Positions 17,950 to 28,475 of a stretch of DNA of 64,000 nt are shown one piece after another. The DNA is from an uncultured Alphaproteobacteria bacterium (GTDB lineage Bacteria > Pseudomonadota > Alphaproteobacteria > RF32 > CAG-239). Location of the stretch: the NCBI GenBank assembly GCA_944390315.1, contig CALXPO010000018.1:20509-84508 (forward strand), given 5' to 3'. Each line of letters begins with the position of its first letter. The stretch's first letter is position 1. The translations under genes and the position numbers were made by a program. Under the pieces are notes generated by a model. It saw nothing but the letters and a program-made list of their open reading frames with translations, was not told the DNA's origin and ran no database searches.

Positions 17950-20604
17950 TTACTCACAATTCATCGGACGACCACAGTTTTTTATTGTACTTGTTGTCTT
18001 ATCTGTATTTCCACCTCCGATTTGCATATCATAATACAAATAAGTTGAAGGCATTACATAATCGTCCACATTACCTCTACAAACAGCACTTCCATCCGAT
18101 CCTTTCCGTCCCTGACCAATATACAATTGGTAGGCAGATGTAGCTACAGTTCCACCTTCTCTCACCAACCTATAGATACCATCAGATGAAACTCTTCCAA
18201 TAGGTCTGTTATTTATTGTCCCCTCTTCTGTTCCATCACCGTTATGCCAGTAATTTATATTTCCATTGCCAGAACAACGCATTTCAGGTTGATTACAAGT
18301 CCAAAATCTTCTCTGGTCTATTGGACGCACGAAAGTTGTTTTGAACGTACAGTTACTCCAATAAGTTGATGAAGTACGTTTGATCTTCGGCGTTTCTCCA
18401 TTAATAGTAGTCGTCTTAACTGAACTACCCGGAGTTAAATATATATAATATTTTGTACTACCGTTGTATAAAGATAAATCTACATTGCCTCTCAATTGAA
18501 CATACATGCCTCTACCTATATAATTCTTTGCTTTATAGCCAACATAAACATCACTGTATACCGTTGCACGCTGCGCACCAGTGCCACTCGGACCATTGAT
18601 CTCTATGTATGAATTATTCATAGGAGCAGGCTGAGTGGTATATGTCGGAGTATTAGAAGAAAGGTATATCTGCAATTTATTACCCATCATAGTTCCTCCC
18701 GAAGGTAAAGTTATTATATTACCAGATATGCTATAGACAGGTACTTCAATTCCAAGCGTGTTATATTTGAAATTATAATTCTTCGAAGTTAGCGATTCTT
18801 TGAACACATAGGATGTTGTCAAAGAGCCAAAAGTTGAATTATCATTACTTTCAAGATATGCTGGTTTTAGGAAAGTAATAGTTTTATTTGAAGCGCTTGC
18901 ATATATATTAGCATTTTTAAAACTGCTTACAATGACTGAAGTATCAGTGCTTGTTGAGACATCAATATCATTAAGCGTTAAGGCATTTCCACCTTCTTTT
19001 TTAGCATTCGGGAATATTGCTCCTGAAAATTTGATAACAGGTCTATTTTCCTCAAGTTTGCACGAATATAATTCATCACTTCCAATTAGCGTTGCAAATT
19101 CTTTTGCTGAAATTAATGTCGTTGCATTTGTACAGCCAAAGCCATAGCCTCTATCACCTGTTGTGTCATAGTCAATTTTCCATGATGAACAATAATATGG
19201 CGTTGTGCCACCGCCAATTATTGGTTTTCCGCCGATTATCGTTCCACCACCGATGCTTGGTTTTCCACCGACGACTGTTCCACCACTTACTAAGTTACCT
19301 CCATTGACTAAAGAACCATTACTGCTTACTGCCGTATCTTTAATTACTGCGGCATCGCCATTGAAACTTGTACCAGTATTGGAACCATTCAAAACGACAT
19401 CAACGGTACAAGCATCCGGTTGGGGAACCTTGTCATTTATGTTTGTTGAATAACTTTGGCATGAGCATGTACCTTTGGCTTTTACTGGGAGACATGTTTT
19501 GTATACAAATGATGTCGGAGTATCATACAAAACAATACCGGTTCTGGTATTTGGCATTTCCATTTCATCACCGACAGCATAGGACCGCATTCCTTTATCT
19601 TCAATTGCTTCTAGTTCTTCATCAGATAAAGCTTCATAAGATACCATTTTATTACCTGTAAAAATGGCATAAGTATTAGCTAAAGCTGGGTGTGTAGCTA
19701 AATAACGTTTTACGGCTAAGTCGCAGCTGACTCGTTCACATCCGTCACCTGCCTCAGTCGGAACCCATCCTTGTTGACATTGAGTAATTTTGACACGTCT
19801 CTTACCTTTACTGCAGGGGCATACATCCCAACCGCCGTCAACAACTTTATTTAGATTTACACCACCCTTTGAAGGCTTACCGTTAACTAATTCAACCGGA
19901 AAACCATCGCAAGAGCAGCAACTATCAACATAAATTAAACCACCGGAAATGCAATAATTATCGCCGACGCTTCCATATTCGCAGTCATCCACTCTTTGAG
20001 TGTATCCGCAGGTACACTTTGAATAATACTCATTGCCATCGCTGTCCGTACATTTTTCACCACTCAGCTCACCACGATTGACATCGCAAGTTTTTTTATC
20101 ATATGTATAGGTTCCGCGCTGGCACATACATGTTGTATACAACAACTCTTTAATGGTTGATGTACCGTCGGAATTGGCTGCTATACGCGTACAACTTGCA
20201 CCGGCCGGATATGCATTATCCGCTTCACAGTCAGCCTGCGTATATTTGTAAACGTTGCTGTCGCAGTCGCAAGCATATTTATTTCCGCATTTGCCGACAT
20301 AAGAATATGGGTAAACACAGGAATCGTAAACATACTCATTTCCGCAACACATAACATAATCTGAATTGTATGGGCAATAACTTACGGCATGTCTATTTCC
20401 CGTACATTCAGACTTAAGGATATAACCTTCGGAGATACACGCACTTCCGTCCGCAGCGGGATCTTCATATTTTCCAAAATCCCCACCTTGCGCACAGTCA
20501 TCGTCACCTACGAAGCAGACCTTTGCCATCGATTCTGTCGTCATGAGCAAACAAAAACACAATGACAAGAGACCTAAGCTTATATTTTTGCACAATATTT
20601 TCAT
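17950..20604 (-). CDS. Large cysteine-rich secreted protein
   Basis: An 884-residue exported protein. Signal peptide about residues 1-27 (ends ESMAK). Residues 28-300 contain dozens of cysteines in short modules such as CDCDSNVYKYTQADCE and CTCGYTQRVDDCEYG, likely a chain of disulfide-stabilised repeats. Residues 438-470 hold a low-complexity Gly-rich stretch in which GGKPxIGGG recurs. The C-terminal half is Ser/Thr/Asn-rich and beta-prone, like surface adhesins. GAGGAAA precedes the ATG. It has no membrane anchor that I can see. Family not known to me by name; surface or secreted structural role inferred. It stands alone, with a long terminal hairpin. Confidence 0.8.
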   Translation of the reverse strand: MKILCKNISLGLLSLCFCLLMTTESMAKVCFVGDDDCAQGGDFGKYEDPAADGSACISEGYILKSECTGNRHAVSYCPYNSDYVMCCGNEYVYDSCVYPYSYVGKCGNKYACDCDSNVYKYTQADCEADNAYPAGASCTRIAANSDGTSTIKELLYTTCMCQRGTYTYDKKTCDVNRGELSGEKCTDSDGNEYYSKCTCGYTQRVDDCEYGSVGDNYCISGGLIYVDSCCSCDGFPVELVNGKPSKGGVNLNKVVDGGWDVCPCSKGKRRVKITQCQQGWVPTEAGDGCERVSCDLAVKRYLATHPALANTYAIFTGNKMVSYEALSDEELEAIEDKGMRSYAVGDEMEMPNTRTGIVLYDTPTSFVYKTCLPVKAKGTCSCQSYSTNINDKVPQPDACTVDVVLNGSNTGTSFNGDAAVIKDTAVSSNGSLVNGGNLVSGGTVVGGKPSIGGGTIIGGKPIIGGGTTPYYCSSWKIDYDTTGDRGYGFGCTNATTLISAKEFATLIGSDELYSCKLEENRPVIKFSGAIFPNAKKEGGNALTLNDIDVSTSTDTSVIVSSFKNANIYASASNKTITFLKPAYLESNDNSTFGSLTTSYVFKESLTSKNYNFKYNTLGIEVPVYSISGNIITLPSGGTMMGNKLQIYLSSNTPTYTTQPAPMNNSYIEINGPSGTGAQRATVYSDVYVGYKAKNYIGRGMYVQLRGNVDLSLYNGSTKYYIYLTPGSSVKTTTINGETPKIKRTSSTYWSNCTFKTTFVRPIDQRRFWTCNQPEMRCSGNGNINYWHNGDGTEEGTINNRPIGRVSSDGIYRLVREGGTVATSAYQLYIGQGRKGSDGSAVCRGNVDDYVMPSTYLYYDMQIGGGNTDKTTSTIKNCGRPMNCE

Positions 20605-20799
20605 AACTTTTTCCTCTTATCCAGATAAAACTTAAGGTAACATATATATGTTATGACAAAATGTCTTAAAAATCAAGTCCCAAAATAAAATCTTCGTTGT
20701 TTAATAATGATATTTTTATCATGCGACTCATATGCTTTTGTATTATATATTTGCCTCAATATTTTATAAAAAAAAACAGCGTTTTTCTCACAAAAATTG
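20605..20799. other. Short AT-rich gap
   Basis: Between the 884-residue gene start and the end of the nucleoside-recognition gene. It presumably holds the promoter of the former. No RNA gene or repeat is seen. Confidence 0.4.
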
Positions 20800-22026
20800 T
20801 CATTCGAAAAAGAAATAACTCGCACTTATTGCCGCAACAATACCTGCAAAATCTGCCAACAATGCGCAAGGCAATGCATATCGCGTATGACTTATTTTGA
20901 CTGCCCCAAAATATACTGCCAAAACATAAAATGTCGTTTCCGTCGAACCTTGAACAACCGCAGAAACAAATGCCGGAAAACTGTCTGCTCCGTAGTTTTG
21001 CATTGTCTCTATCATTAAGGCTCTGGCACCGCTGCCCGACAACGGTTTCATCAGCGCTGTCGGTAATGCCGGAACAAATGCCGTATCGCCTCCCAAAAAT
21101 TCAATTATACATTCTATTCCCTTTAGCAAGGCATCGAACATTCCGGATGCCCTAAAAACAGCGATTGCAACCAACATAGCGACCAAATAAGGTATAATTG
21201 AAACGGCTATCTTAAAACCTTCTTTGGCGCCTTCAATAAATTGTTCATATACATTCTGTTTTTTTAGCAATCCCCACAAAATGAAAGTTGCAACCACCGC
21301 AAACAAAATAAAATTGCCAACCGCTGATGAGACTATGGGTCTGACTGCCGGCGTCAGACTGACAAATCCCCAACCGATAAAACCAAGCAAAATCATAACT
21401 GTTAACAGCCATCCCATGACAACTTTATTAAAGATATTTAGCCGTTGTACCATGGCGACCGACAGAAATCCCACTAAAGTTGAAACCGATGTCGCCAGCA
21501 AAATCGGAATAAATACCGCCGCAGGATTTGAGCTTCCCAGCTCACTCCGATACATTAATATGCTTATCGGTATAAGCGTAACAGAGGAAGAATTGATGAC
21601 CATAAATAATATTTGTGCATCAGACGCCTCATTTTTTTGGGGATTATCTTCCTGCAACTGCTCCATTGCTTTTAATCCCATCGGCGTAGCCGCATTATCC
21701 AGTCCTAAGACATTTGCCGCAATATTCATAACCATTGAGCCTATTGCCGGTGAATCTGCGGGAACTTGCGGCATCAGACATTTGAACAATGGACGCAATA
21801 ATCTGGACATGGCTTCCGTAATGCCCGAGCACTCCGCAATTTTTAACAATCCCAGCCACAGACACATTAATCCGGTCAAATTCAATGCAATGGTAAATGC
21901 CGATTTCGCCGAATCGAACATTGCTTCTACTAAACGACTCCAAATATACCAGTCTCCGCAGCAACTTTGCCACAATGCTGCGACAAAGGCCGACAAAAAG
22001 AAAAATGACCAAATTACCTTCAGCAA
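20800..22026 (-). CDS. SpmA/SpmB-like fused nucleoside-recognition membrane protein
   Basis: A 408-residue polytopic membrane protein with two Gate/nucleoside-recognition domains, corresponding to SpmA (N-terminal half, with NVLGLDNAATPMGLKAM) and SpmB (C-terminal half, with PLSGSGARALMIETM and AFVSAVVQGSTETTFYVLA). Such fusions occur widely in non-sporulating bacteria as predicted transporters or gates; the substrate is unknown. It starts at TTG, with AAAGGAG at good spacing inside the end of the upstream ABC gene, only 2 bases after that gene's stop. It is the last gene of the tgt unit. Confidence 0.9.
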   Translation of the reverse strand: MLKVIWSFFFLSAFVAALWQSCCGDWYIWSRLVEAMFDSAKSAFTIALNLTGLMCLWLGLLKIAECSGITEAMSRLLRPLFKCLMPQVPADSPAIGSMVMNIAANVLGLDNAATPMGLKAMEQLQEDNPQKNEASDAQILFMVINSSSVTLIPISILMYRSELGSSNPAAVFIPILLATSVSTLVGFLSVAMVQRLNIFNKVVMGWLLTVMILLGFIGWGFVSLTPAVRPIVSSAVGNFILFAVVATFILWGLLKKQNVYEQFIEGAKEGFKIAVSIIPYLVAMLVAIAVFRASGMFDALLKGIECIIEFLGGDTAFVPALPTALMKPLSGSGARALMIETMQNYGADSFPAFVSAVVQGSTETTFYVLAVYFGAVKISHTRYALPCALLADFAGIVAAISASYFFFE

Positions 22027-22028
22027 CC

Positions 22029-23807
22029 TTATGCTCCTTTATCTTCTTCAATAAATCCCGATGATTGCATGGTATAAAAATTCCAATAAATACCTTTTTG
22101 ACGCAACAAAGTTTCATGAGAACCCGTTTCAATAATTTTTCCCTTATCCATAACTACTATGCGGCTCATCTCTTTTAACGTCGATAATCGGTGCGCTATC
22201 GCTATGACTGTTTTATCTTTCATCAGTTCTTTTAAGGATTCTTGTATATATTTTTCGCTCTCGCTATCAAGTGCCGAAGTCGCTTCATCCAGTATTAAAA
22301 TCGGGGCATTCTTTAAAATAGCTCTTGCAACGGCTATTCTTTGCCTTTCTCCTCCCGAAAGCATGACGCCTCGTTCGCCGACCTTACTTTCATACCCATG
22401 CGGTAATTGTGTAATAAATTCGTGAATATAGGCTTTGTGAGCCGCTTCGTACACTTCTTCGTCCGTGGCTTTCGGATTACCATAGCGTATATTCTCCATA
22501 ATACTACGGTTAAATAAGCTCGTATCTTGCGGTATTATGGATATTTGCCGTCTCAGGCTATCTTGTGTAACCGTTGCTATATCCTGCTTATCTATCGTAA
22601 TTTTTCCTCTTTGAACATCATAATAGCGCAGCAGCAACTTTATTAAACTCGATTTTCCGGATCCCGAATGTCCGACAAGTCCTATTTTTTCTTTGGGAGC
22701 AATACTCAAATTAAAATTTTCAAATAAAAATTTTGCGCCTTTGTAGTGGTAATTGATATTTTTGAATTCAATCTGACCATAGGTTACTTTTAAAATTTTT
22801 GCACCGCTGACATCCCTTACCTCACACGGTTTCGACAATAAACTTATACCATCCTTTATATTGCCGTACACTTTAAAAAACTGCATAAAATTCATCGACA
22901 ACATACTATATGTATTATTTAATATCGCAATCAGCGATTGGATGAGGACAAAATCCGATATTGTTATTTTGCCAACATACCAATACCAAACCGGCAAGGC
23001 ATAAAATATTATTTGTACCAACGCTCTCAATAAATTCTGCCATACAAAAAGACCGGCAAACTTCTTTGTTTCCGCCTTATCCGCCGCGGCCGCAATTTTC
23101 ATATACTTAAAATAATATTTTTTTTCATAATGATAATTGGCAAAATTTTTAACCAAACCGGCATTGGTAATGCTATCCACCAAAATTCCGTTTGCTTCGG
23201 ACATGGATTGAGAACGTTTTTTTGAAAAAGGAACAAGCCCGCAGCTGAGGCAATAAATCGCATATATAACTATCAGATTGAGTAGTAATAATACTACGGC
23301 CAAAGTATTATTTATATTTGCGATAAAACCCAGGGTAATCAGCATAGCCACAATCGGCGACAAAAAACCCCATATCATGGTATAATACATCGGATAGAGG
23401 CTATCTATAATTGTCTTGGTTTTACTCGAAATATTACCAGCCATTTCTTCGGCAAAAAATGCCGTTGAATGTTGATGAGCGTATGCAAATAAATCTTTTG
23501 CAACCGTTGCCATCATTATTGGCATAAATCTAGCTTCGATAAAGCATAAACTATTTTGCGTCAAACTTTTTAACAATAAAAATAATGACGCCAAAACAGC
23601 CATATACATAGCTTCTTGAAAAATTTGCTCTCTCAAACCTCCCTGCGATATAATTTCAATAATTTCCGCAGCGTAATAGAGCGAAAGCCTGACAAAAAAT
23701 TCTCCGGCGATTATCGCGCCGAGATTAGCAAAAAACAATACCTTTTGTTTGGAAAAGTATTCCCACAAAAATTCCCAAACCGAAGTTGGTATTGTTTTTA
23801 TTTCCAT
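22029..23807 (-). CDS. ABC exporter, fused permease and ATPase (MsbA-like)
   Basis: A 592-residue half-transporter. Six membrane segments span about residues 20-320. The nucleotide-binding domain follows with Walker A GHSGSGKSSL, Q-loop IIPQDTSLF, signature LSGGERQRIA, Walker B ILILDEATSALD and switch histidine IAHRL. It would act as a homodimer exporting lipids, peptides or drugs; the substrate cannot be told from sequence. AAAGGAAG lies before the ATG inside the end of the LOG-family gene (10-base overlap). Part of the tgt / LOG / ABC / SpmAB-like unit. Confidence 0.92.
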   Translation of the reverse strand: MEIKTIPTSVWEFLWEYFSKQKVLFFANLGAIIAGEFFVRLSLYYAAEIIEIISQGGLREQIFQEAMYMAVLASLFLLLKSLTQNSLCFIEARFMPIMMATVAKDLFAYAHQHSTAFFAEEMAGNISSKTKTIIDSLYPMYYTMIWGFLSPIVAMLITLGFIANINNTLAVVLLLLNLIVIYAIYCLSCGLVPFSKKRSQSMSEANGILVDSITNAGLVKNFANYHYEKKYYFKYMKIAAAADKAETKKFAGLFVWQNLLRALVQIIFYALPVWYWYVGKITISDFVLIQSLIAILNNTYSMLSMNFMQFFKVYGNIKDGISLLSKPCEVRDVSGAKILKVTYGQIEFKNINYHYKGAKFLFENFNLSIAPKEKIGLVGHSGSGKSSLIKLLLRYYDVQRGKITIDKQDIATVTQDSLRRQISIIPQDTSLFNRSIMENIRYGNPKATDEEVYEAAHKAYIHEFITQLPHGYESKVGERGVMLSGGERQRIAVARAILKNAPILILDEATSALDSESEKYIQESLKELMKDKTVIAIAHRLSTLKEMSRIVVMDKGKIIETGSHETLLRQKGIYWNFYTMQSSGFIEEDKGA

Positions 23808-24709
23808 TTTTTCTTCCTTTGTTTCAACCTTGTTAATTTATCACTCACGATTGCCGTATCTCGTCCGGTTTTGGCCAAGCGATCATACATTCTCTCAATT
23901 TCTTTTTCCAAATAAGCCTGTTCTACCTCATTTGCCAAAGTTTGTTTTTGCTCTTCAGTACCGCTTTTTTCAATTTCTTTCATATCCGCCCAAATATCTT
24001 CCACATGAATACTGCTGTCTGTTTTTTTCTTCAGAAAATAGGGCAATTCATAAGCTAACTGACGGGCATTGGCATAGGCCTCTTTACCGTCGGCACAATT
24101 GTTATAACGCATTCGCAGCAATCGAAACGCCGTTTCCAACTCTTCGCTGTCATCAACAACGATAAAAGGCACCGGCGCCGCAAAACCGCTCGAAGCCAAA
24201 ACTTTCAAATATTCAAGAATATGATAAAAAAATCCGTTGATGTTATAGATAATAAAAGGCTTTATTTTGAGGAAACCGTCTTGCATCGCCACGCAGTCAT
24301 AAGCCAGTTCGTCCAAAGTTCCCACGCCTCCCGGTGCAAAAACGACGATGTCAGCTTCGAGCAATTTAATTTTTCTGTTTTCCAACGTATCTTCGACCAA
24401 AACTTCGCTGATTTGTTGCAAAACTTCGTCTTTTTCGTAAAGATCATAATATTCACGGGTGGTTACTCCGACAATCGGCGTCACATCGTTGTAATATTTA
24501 TCTTTCCGTTCTTGCCAGTGGTCCAACACTCCGCGGGCGACGGCCCCCATAACGCCGGAATTTGAAAAACCATAGTCCAAACGAAAACCCATTTTAGCAA
24601 TTTTGACTCCCATTTTATAGCATTCTTCTACATATGCGGGATCTTTGCCGTCGCAGTGACCTCCGGACACGCATACACGCAAATTTTTATTATTTTCTTC
24701 TTCGCTCAT
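23798..24709 (-). CDS. LOG-family (lysine-decarboxylase-like Rossmann) protein
   Basis: A 303-residue cytoplasmic protein with the PGGxGTxxE motif of the LOG/TIGR00730 superfamily, seen here as VFAPGGVGTLDEL (about residues 128-140), plus the upstream GxSNSGVMGAVARG nucleotide-binding block. In characterised relatives this motif cleaves the N-glycosidic bond of nucleoside monophosphates, giving cytokinin-like or other free bases; here the activity is inferred only. The C-terminal 80 residues are a charged helical extension beyond the core family. GAGGAGC precedes the ATG; the start lies 2 bases after the tgt stop. Confidence 0.88.
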   Translation of the reverse strand: MSEEENNKNLRVCVSGGHCDGKDPAYVEECYKMGVKIAKMGFRLDYGFSNSGVMGAVARGVLDHWQERKDKYYNDVTPIVGVTTREYYDLYEKDEVLQQISEVLVEDTLENRKIKLLEADIVVFAPGGVGTLDELAYDCVAMQDGFLKIKPFIIYNINGFFYHILEYLKVLASSGFAAPVPFIVVDDSEELETAFRLLRMRYNNCADGKEAYANARQLAYELPYFLKKKTDSSIHVEDIWADMKEIEKSGTEEQKQTLANEVEQAYLEKEIERMYDRLAKTGRDTAIVSDKLTRLKQRKKKWK

Positions 24710-24711
24710 GG

Positions 24712-25839
<1,128 letters not shown>

Positions 25840-26019
25840 TTATTCTTTCCTGTTTTTTTTGTTTATATTGCCTTATTTCTTTTTCCTTCGCAAGCAGTTT
25901 AATGATTTTTCAAGATGACAGGAGCATATATCCACAACAATCTTTCCGAATATTTTGTTATTTATTTTTTCTCATTTTATCAATATTCAAAATTTATTTT
26001 GATTTTGCATCATTTCAAA

Positions 26020-26056
26020 GAAAAAAGAGTTAATGCCCAAGCATTAACTCTTTTAC
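26020..26056 (-). terminator. Rho-independent terminator
   Basis: Stem AAAAGAGTTAATGC / GCATTAACTCTTTT with a 4-base loop, followed by a T-rich run on the minus strand, 18 bases after the stop of the small membrane protein gene. The rest of 25837-26019 shows no feature. Confidence 0.88.
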
Positions 26057-26073
26057 GCGATTTTTCATAACTT

Positions 26074-26484
26074 CTACATGTGTTGTCTTAGCATCAGTCT
26101 GTCTGCGAAAATCTCTATTATTTTCCAGCCGGAATACAAAGCCAACGCCGTCAAAGATAACAGAGCGCAATCGACATACCCGCATACAACGAAAACAAGT
26201 ATTGAAAGCAACTCAGCATAGTATGTCCAACGACCAAAGTGGATGACTGAACTAAATATCTCAACGGCTTTGCGGCGCAAGGGGCGAATAAAAAAGCCAT
26301 ACACCACAATCAATCCCGCGAGCACATAATAAATATTGTCAACAAACCAACTTTCTTCGTTGTCTAACGGAAAATGGAACAACTCCATTAAAGTAAAAAG
26401 CCCGGCAATCAAAGCCACCATCATTCCTATACTTTCTGCCCAGAGCAGTGTAGAAGTTACAAACTTTGCATTTTCTTTTTTCAT
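26074..26484 (-). CDS. Small multi-span membrane protein, unknown
   Basis: About 136 residues starting MKKENAKFVTSTLLW (ATG at 26484; the frame opens two codons earlier with TTG). Four hydrophobic segments are visible: around SIGMMVALIAGLFTLM, IYYVLAGLIVVYGFFI, YYAELLSILVFVVCGYV and LLSLTALALYSGW. Between the second and third is a basic cytoplasmic loop RPLRRKAVE. No Shine-Dalgarno precedes the ATG, but a TTGACA promoter does, as for other accessory genes here. It forms its own unit between phoB-like and tgt. Family not recognised. Confidence 0.7.
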   Translation of the reverse strand: MKKENAKFVTSTLLWAESIGMMVALIAGLFTLMELFHFPLDNEESWFVDNIYYVLAGLIVVYGFFIRPLRRKAVEIFSSVIHFGRWTYYAELLSILVFVVCGYVDCALLSLTALALYSGWKIIEIFADRLMLRQHM

Positions 26485-26521
26485 ATTCAAATAATTTTAT
26501 AGTAATACAACAATATCTTCA

Positions 26522-26549
26522 GTTATAGCACCAATCCGTATTTTGTCAA
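26522..26549 (-). promoter_or_regulatory. Probable sigma-70 promoter of the small membrane protein
   Basis: Minus-strand TTGACA, a 16-base spacer and TATAAC, about 38 bases before the ATG at 26484. Confidence 0.65.
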
Positions 26550-26563
26550 TATTTGACTAATTT

Positions 26564-27271
26564 TTATTTGTCCGCGTCTTCCTCACCAATCGTACTGTTA
26601 TCAATGGCATATCCGGTTGCTCGTACCGTACGAATATAGTCGGGACCATAATCATTCAACGACTTTCTTAAACGCCGAATATGCACATCTACCGTGCGGG
26701 ACTCGACATAAATATTATTTCCCCACACATTTTTTAACAGATATTCTCTGGAAAAAACTTTTCCCGGAGTTTCCATTAACATGCGCAATAACCTAAATTC
26801 TGTCGGTCCTAGATGAATATACTTATCACCGCGAAAAACCTTTTTTTCACCCAAATCCATTCGGATGTCTTCAAAGACGAGTTCTTTTTGCGGCAACAAC
26901 TCAGGTGCACGGCGCAAATTCGTTTTTACGCGAGCCATCAGTTCCGGTACCGAAAAGGGTTTGGTAACGTAATCATCTGCTCCGGCCGATAAACCTTTGA
27001 TTTTATCTTCTTCCTCTCCCTTGGCCGTCAGCATGATTATCGGAATATCTTTAATATCCGGTTTGTTGCGTATCATTTTACAGATTTCAATTCCTGAAAG
27101 CTCCGGTAACATCCAATCAAGTAAAATTACTGACGGGCAATATTTTTCTACTGCCGCAACCGCTCTGTTGCCCGAAGATTCAATAATAACTTCATACCCC
27201 TCTTTTTCGAGATTGTATTTTAAAAGCAAAGCCAAGGCTTCTTCATCTTCAACCACCATTACTAAAGCCAT
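26564..27271 (-). CDS. PhoB/OmpR-type response regulator
   Basis: A 235-residue two-component regulator. The receiver domain (about 1-120) has the acidic pair VVEDEEALA, phospho-acceptor in VILLDWMLPELSG and the conserved lysine in MLTAKGEE. The winged-helix DNA-binding domain (about 135-228) has the PhoB-like HLGPTEFRLLRMLMETPGKVFSREYLL and RTVDVHIRRLRKSL. Overall similarity is highest to PhoB, the phosphate regulator, but no histidine kinase or pst genes are nearby, so I leave the symbol blank. It follows rpe by 40 bases on the same strand. Confidence 0.92.
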   Translation of the reverse strand: MALVMVVEDEEALALLLKYNLEKEGYEVIIESSGNRAVAAVEKYCPSVILLDWMLPELSGIEICKMIRNKPDIKDIPIIMLTAKGEEEDKIKGLSAGADDYVTKPFSVPELMARVKTNLRRAPELLPQKELVFEDIRMDLGEKKVFRGDKYIHLGPTEFRLLRMLMETPGKVFSREYLLKNVWGNNIYVESRTVDVHIRRLRKSLNDYGPDYIRTVRATGYAIDNSTIGEEDADK

Positions 27272-27311
27272 ATTGAATCTCCTTTGATTGTGAGGATTAT
27301 TTTTTGTTATT

Positions 27312-27947
27312 TTAACGTAATGCCGCTATGTTTGCAACATAATTAGGATTGTTGAAAACAGAACTTCCCGCTACCAAAACATCTGCTCCCGCCTGTTTAC
27401 AAAGTTGGGCTGTGTCGGCATTGATGCCGCCATCGACTTCCAATAAAATATTTCTGTTTCCTATCATCCTTTTAACTTTTTTAATTTTTTCCAGTTGCGT
27501 CGTCAGAAATTTTTGGCCTCCAAATCCCGGATTTACCGTCATAATCAAAATCAAATCCAATTTATCCATTACATAATCCAAAACTTTTTCCGAAGTCGAC
27601 GGGTTGAGGGATACTCCTGCTTTTTTGCCAAAACCGTGAATGCTTTGCAATGTTTTATCCAAATGCGGACAAGTTTCGGCATGAACCGTAATAATATCCG
27701 ATCCGGCGTCAACAAACCACGGTATCATCTCATCGGGATTAGTCACCATAAGATGAGTGTCAAAGATTAATTTGCTTTCACGACGCAAACTTTTAACCAC
27801 TGCGGGTCCAAAGGTTAAATTAGGAACATAATGTCCATCCATAATATCTAAATGTAACCAATCGGCACCGGCGTCGGCTACTGCCGCAATTTCTAAATTC
27901 AAACGACCAAAATCTGCCGCCAATATACTCGGAGCTATCAAAACCAT
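27312..27947 (-). CDS. rpe: Ribulose-phosphate 3-epimerase
   Basis: A 211-residue TIM-barrel enzyme interconverting ribulose-5-phosphate and xylulose-5-phosphate in the pentose phosphate pathway. Signatures: IAPSILAADFGRL at the start, HLDIMDGHYVPNLTFG with metal ligands, HLMVTNPDEMI, MTVNPGFGGQKF and LEVDGGINADTA. Length is at the low-normal end. It lies upstream of the PhoB-like gene in the same direction. Confidence 0.96.
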   Translation of the reverse strand: MVLIAPSILAADFGRLNLEIAAVADAGADWLHLDIMDGHYVPNLTFGPAVVKSLRRESKLIFDTHLMVTNPDEMIPWFVDAGSDIITVHAETCPHLDKTLQSIHGFGKKAGVSLNPSTSEKVLDYVMDKLDLILIMTVNPGFGGQKFLTTQLEKIKKVKRMIGNRNILLEVDGGINADTAQLCKQAGADVLVAGSSVFNNPNYVANIAALR

Positions 27948-28181
27948 TTTTTTCTCCCTTTATGTTTTTTCATATTATAGGTTTAACTGGTTGATTTTTC
28001 TTTAACGAACAATTTTTACAACAGCTATTCTCTATGATTTTTACGCCATTTTTATTTTTATTTTCAACATGGGCATTTATTTGTTTGACAAATAAAACAA
28101 AAAAAGCCAAAATGAGACAAAAGACACAAGTTTTGTCCCTAAGTCTTTCCTACTCCAAATAATAAAGTTTTAGGGAACAAA
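27948..28181. other. Gap upstream of rpe, no gene seen
   Basis: AT-rich; it presumably holds the rpe promoter on the minus strand. No RNA gene recognised. Confidence 0.4.
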
Positions 28182-28209
28182 AAAGGCGAAGAGATATCTC
28201 TTCGCCTTT
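28182..28209 (-). terminator. Perfect palindromic terminator
   Basis: A 28-base perfect palindrome, AAAGGCGAAGAGAT / ATCTCTTCGCCTTT, followed on the minus strand by TTTTTTG. It ends the long 3' region downstream of the flavoprotein gene, after two repeat copies. Confidence 0.85.
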
Positions 28210-28210
28210 C

Positions 28211-28354
28211 TTTATTAGTTGCTTTACCGGAAACCCAAGTGTACTCGGGGCTGAATACTAAAGGTGTCGTTTAGACACCGCTCCACGCCAACGAGTGTGG
28301 TCAGGCAAAAGATTTGCCGTTAATTGAGCCCTTTCGGTTTAACGGGAAATATCT
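28211..28354 (-). repeat. Structured dispersed repeat, well-preserved copy at 28.3 kb
   Basis: Minus-strand reading starts AGATATTTCCCG and ends AGCAACTAATAAA; length 144 bases, the same as the 57.1 kb copy. It shares the block CACTCGTTGGCGTGGAGCGG. Hairpins are CCGTTAA / TTAACGG, GGCAAA / TTTGCC, CCAC / GTGG, GGTGTC / GACACC and a terminal CCCCGAGT / ACTTGGG. Several stems differ from the 57.1 kb copy by paired changes, for example GGTGTC / GACACC against GGTGTT / AACACC. Confidence 0.88.
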
Positions 28355-28475
28355 ATTCATTGCCTTACAAAAAAATCTGAATTTACTCGCCGCGAAAAGC
28401 CAAAAACATTAAAACAACATCGCCATATGCAAACCGTGAGGCTTGAAGCTGGTTTATAATTCTCGCTCTGTGGTG
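28355..28475 (-). repeat. Structured dispersed repeat, second tandem copy at 28.4 kb
   Basis: Lies directly upstream (minus-strand sense) of the previous copy and in the same orientation. Minus-strand reading contains ATAAACCAGCTTCAAGCCTC, ACGGTTTGC, GGCGATGTTG, GGCGAGTAAATTCAG and TGTAAGGCA, which align in order with the 57.1 kb copy, though with more differences. Confidence 0.65.

Noticed and set aside
21224..22054. Long antisense open frame opposite the SpmAB-like gene
   Set aside because: It lies fully opposite a well-supported gene with recognised motifs; it has no ribosome site and no protein features.
26564..27271. Naming the regulator phoB
   Set aside because: The sequence is PhoB-like, but no kinase, phoU or pst gene is next to it, so the specific role is not supported.
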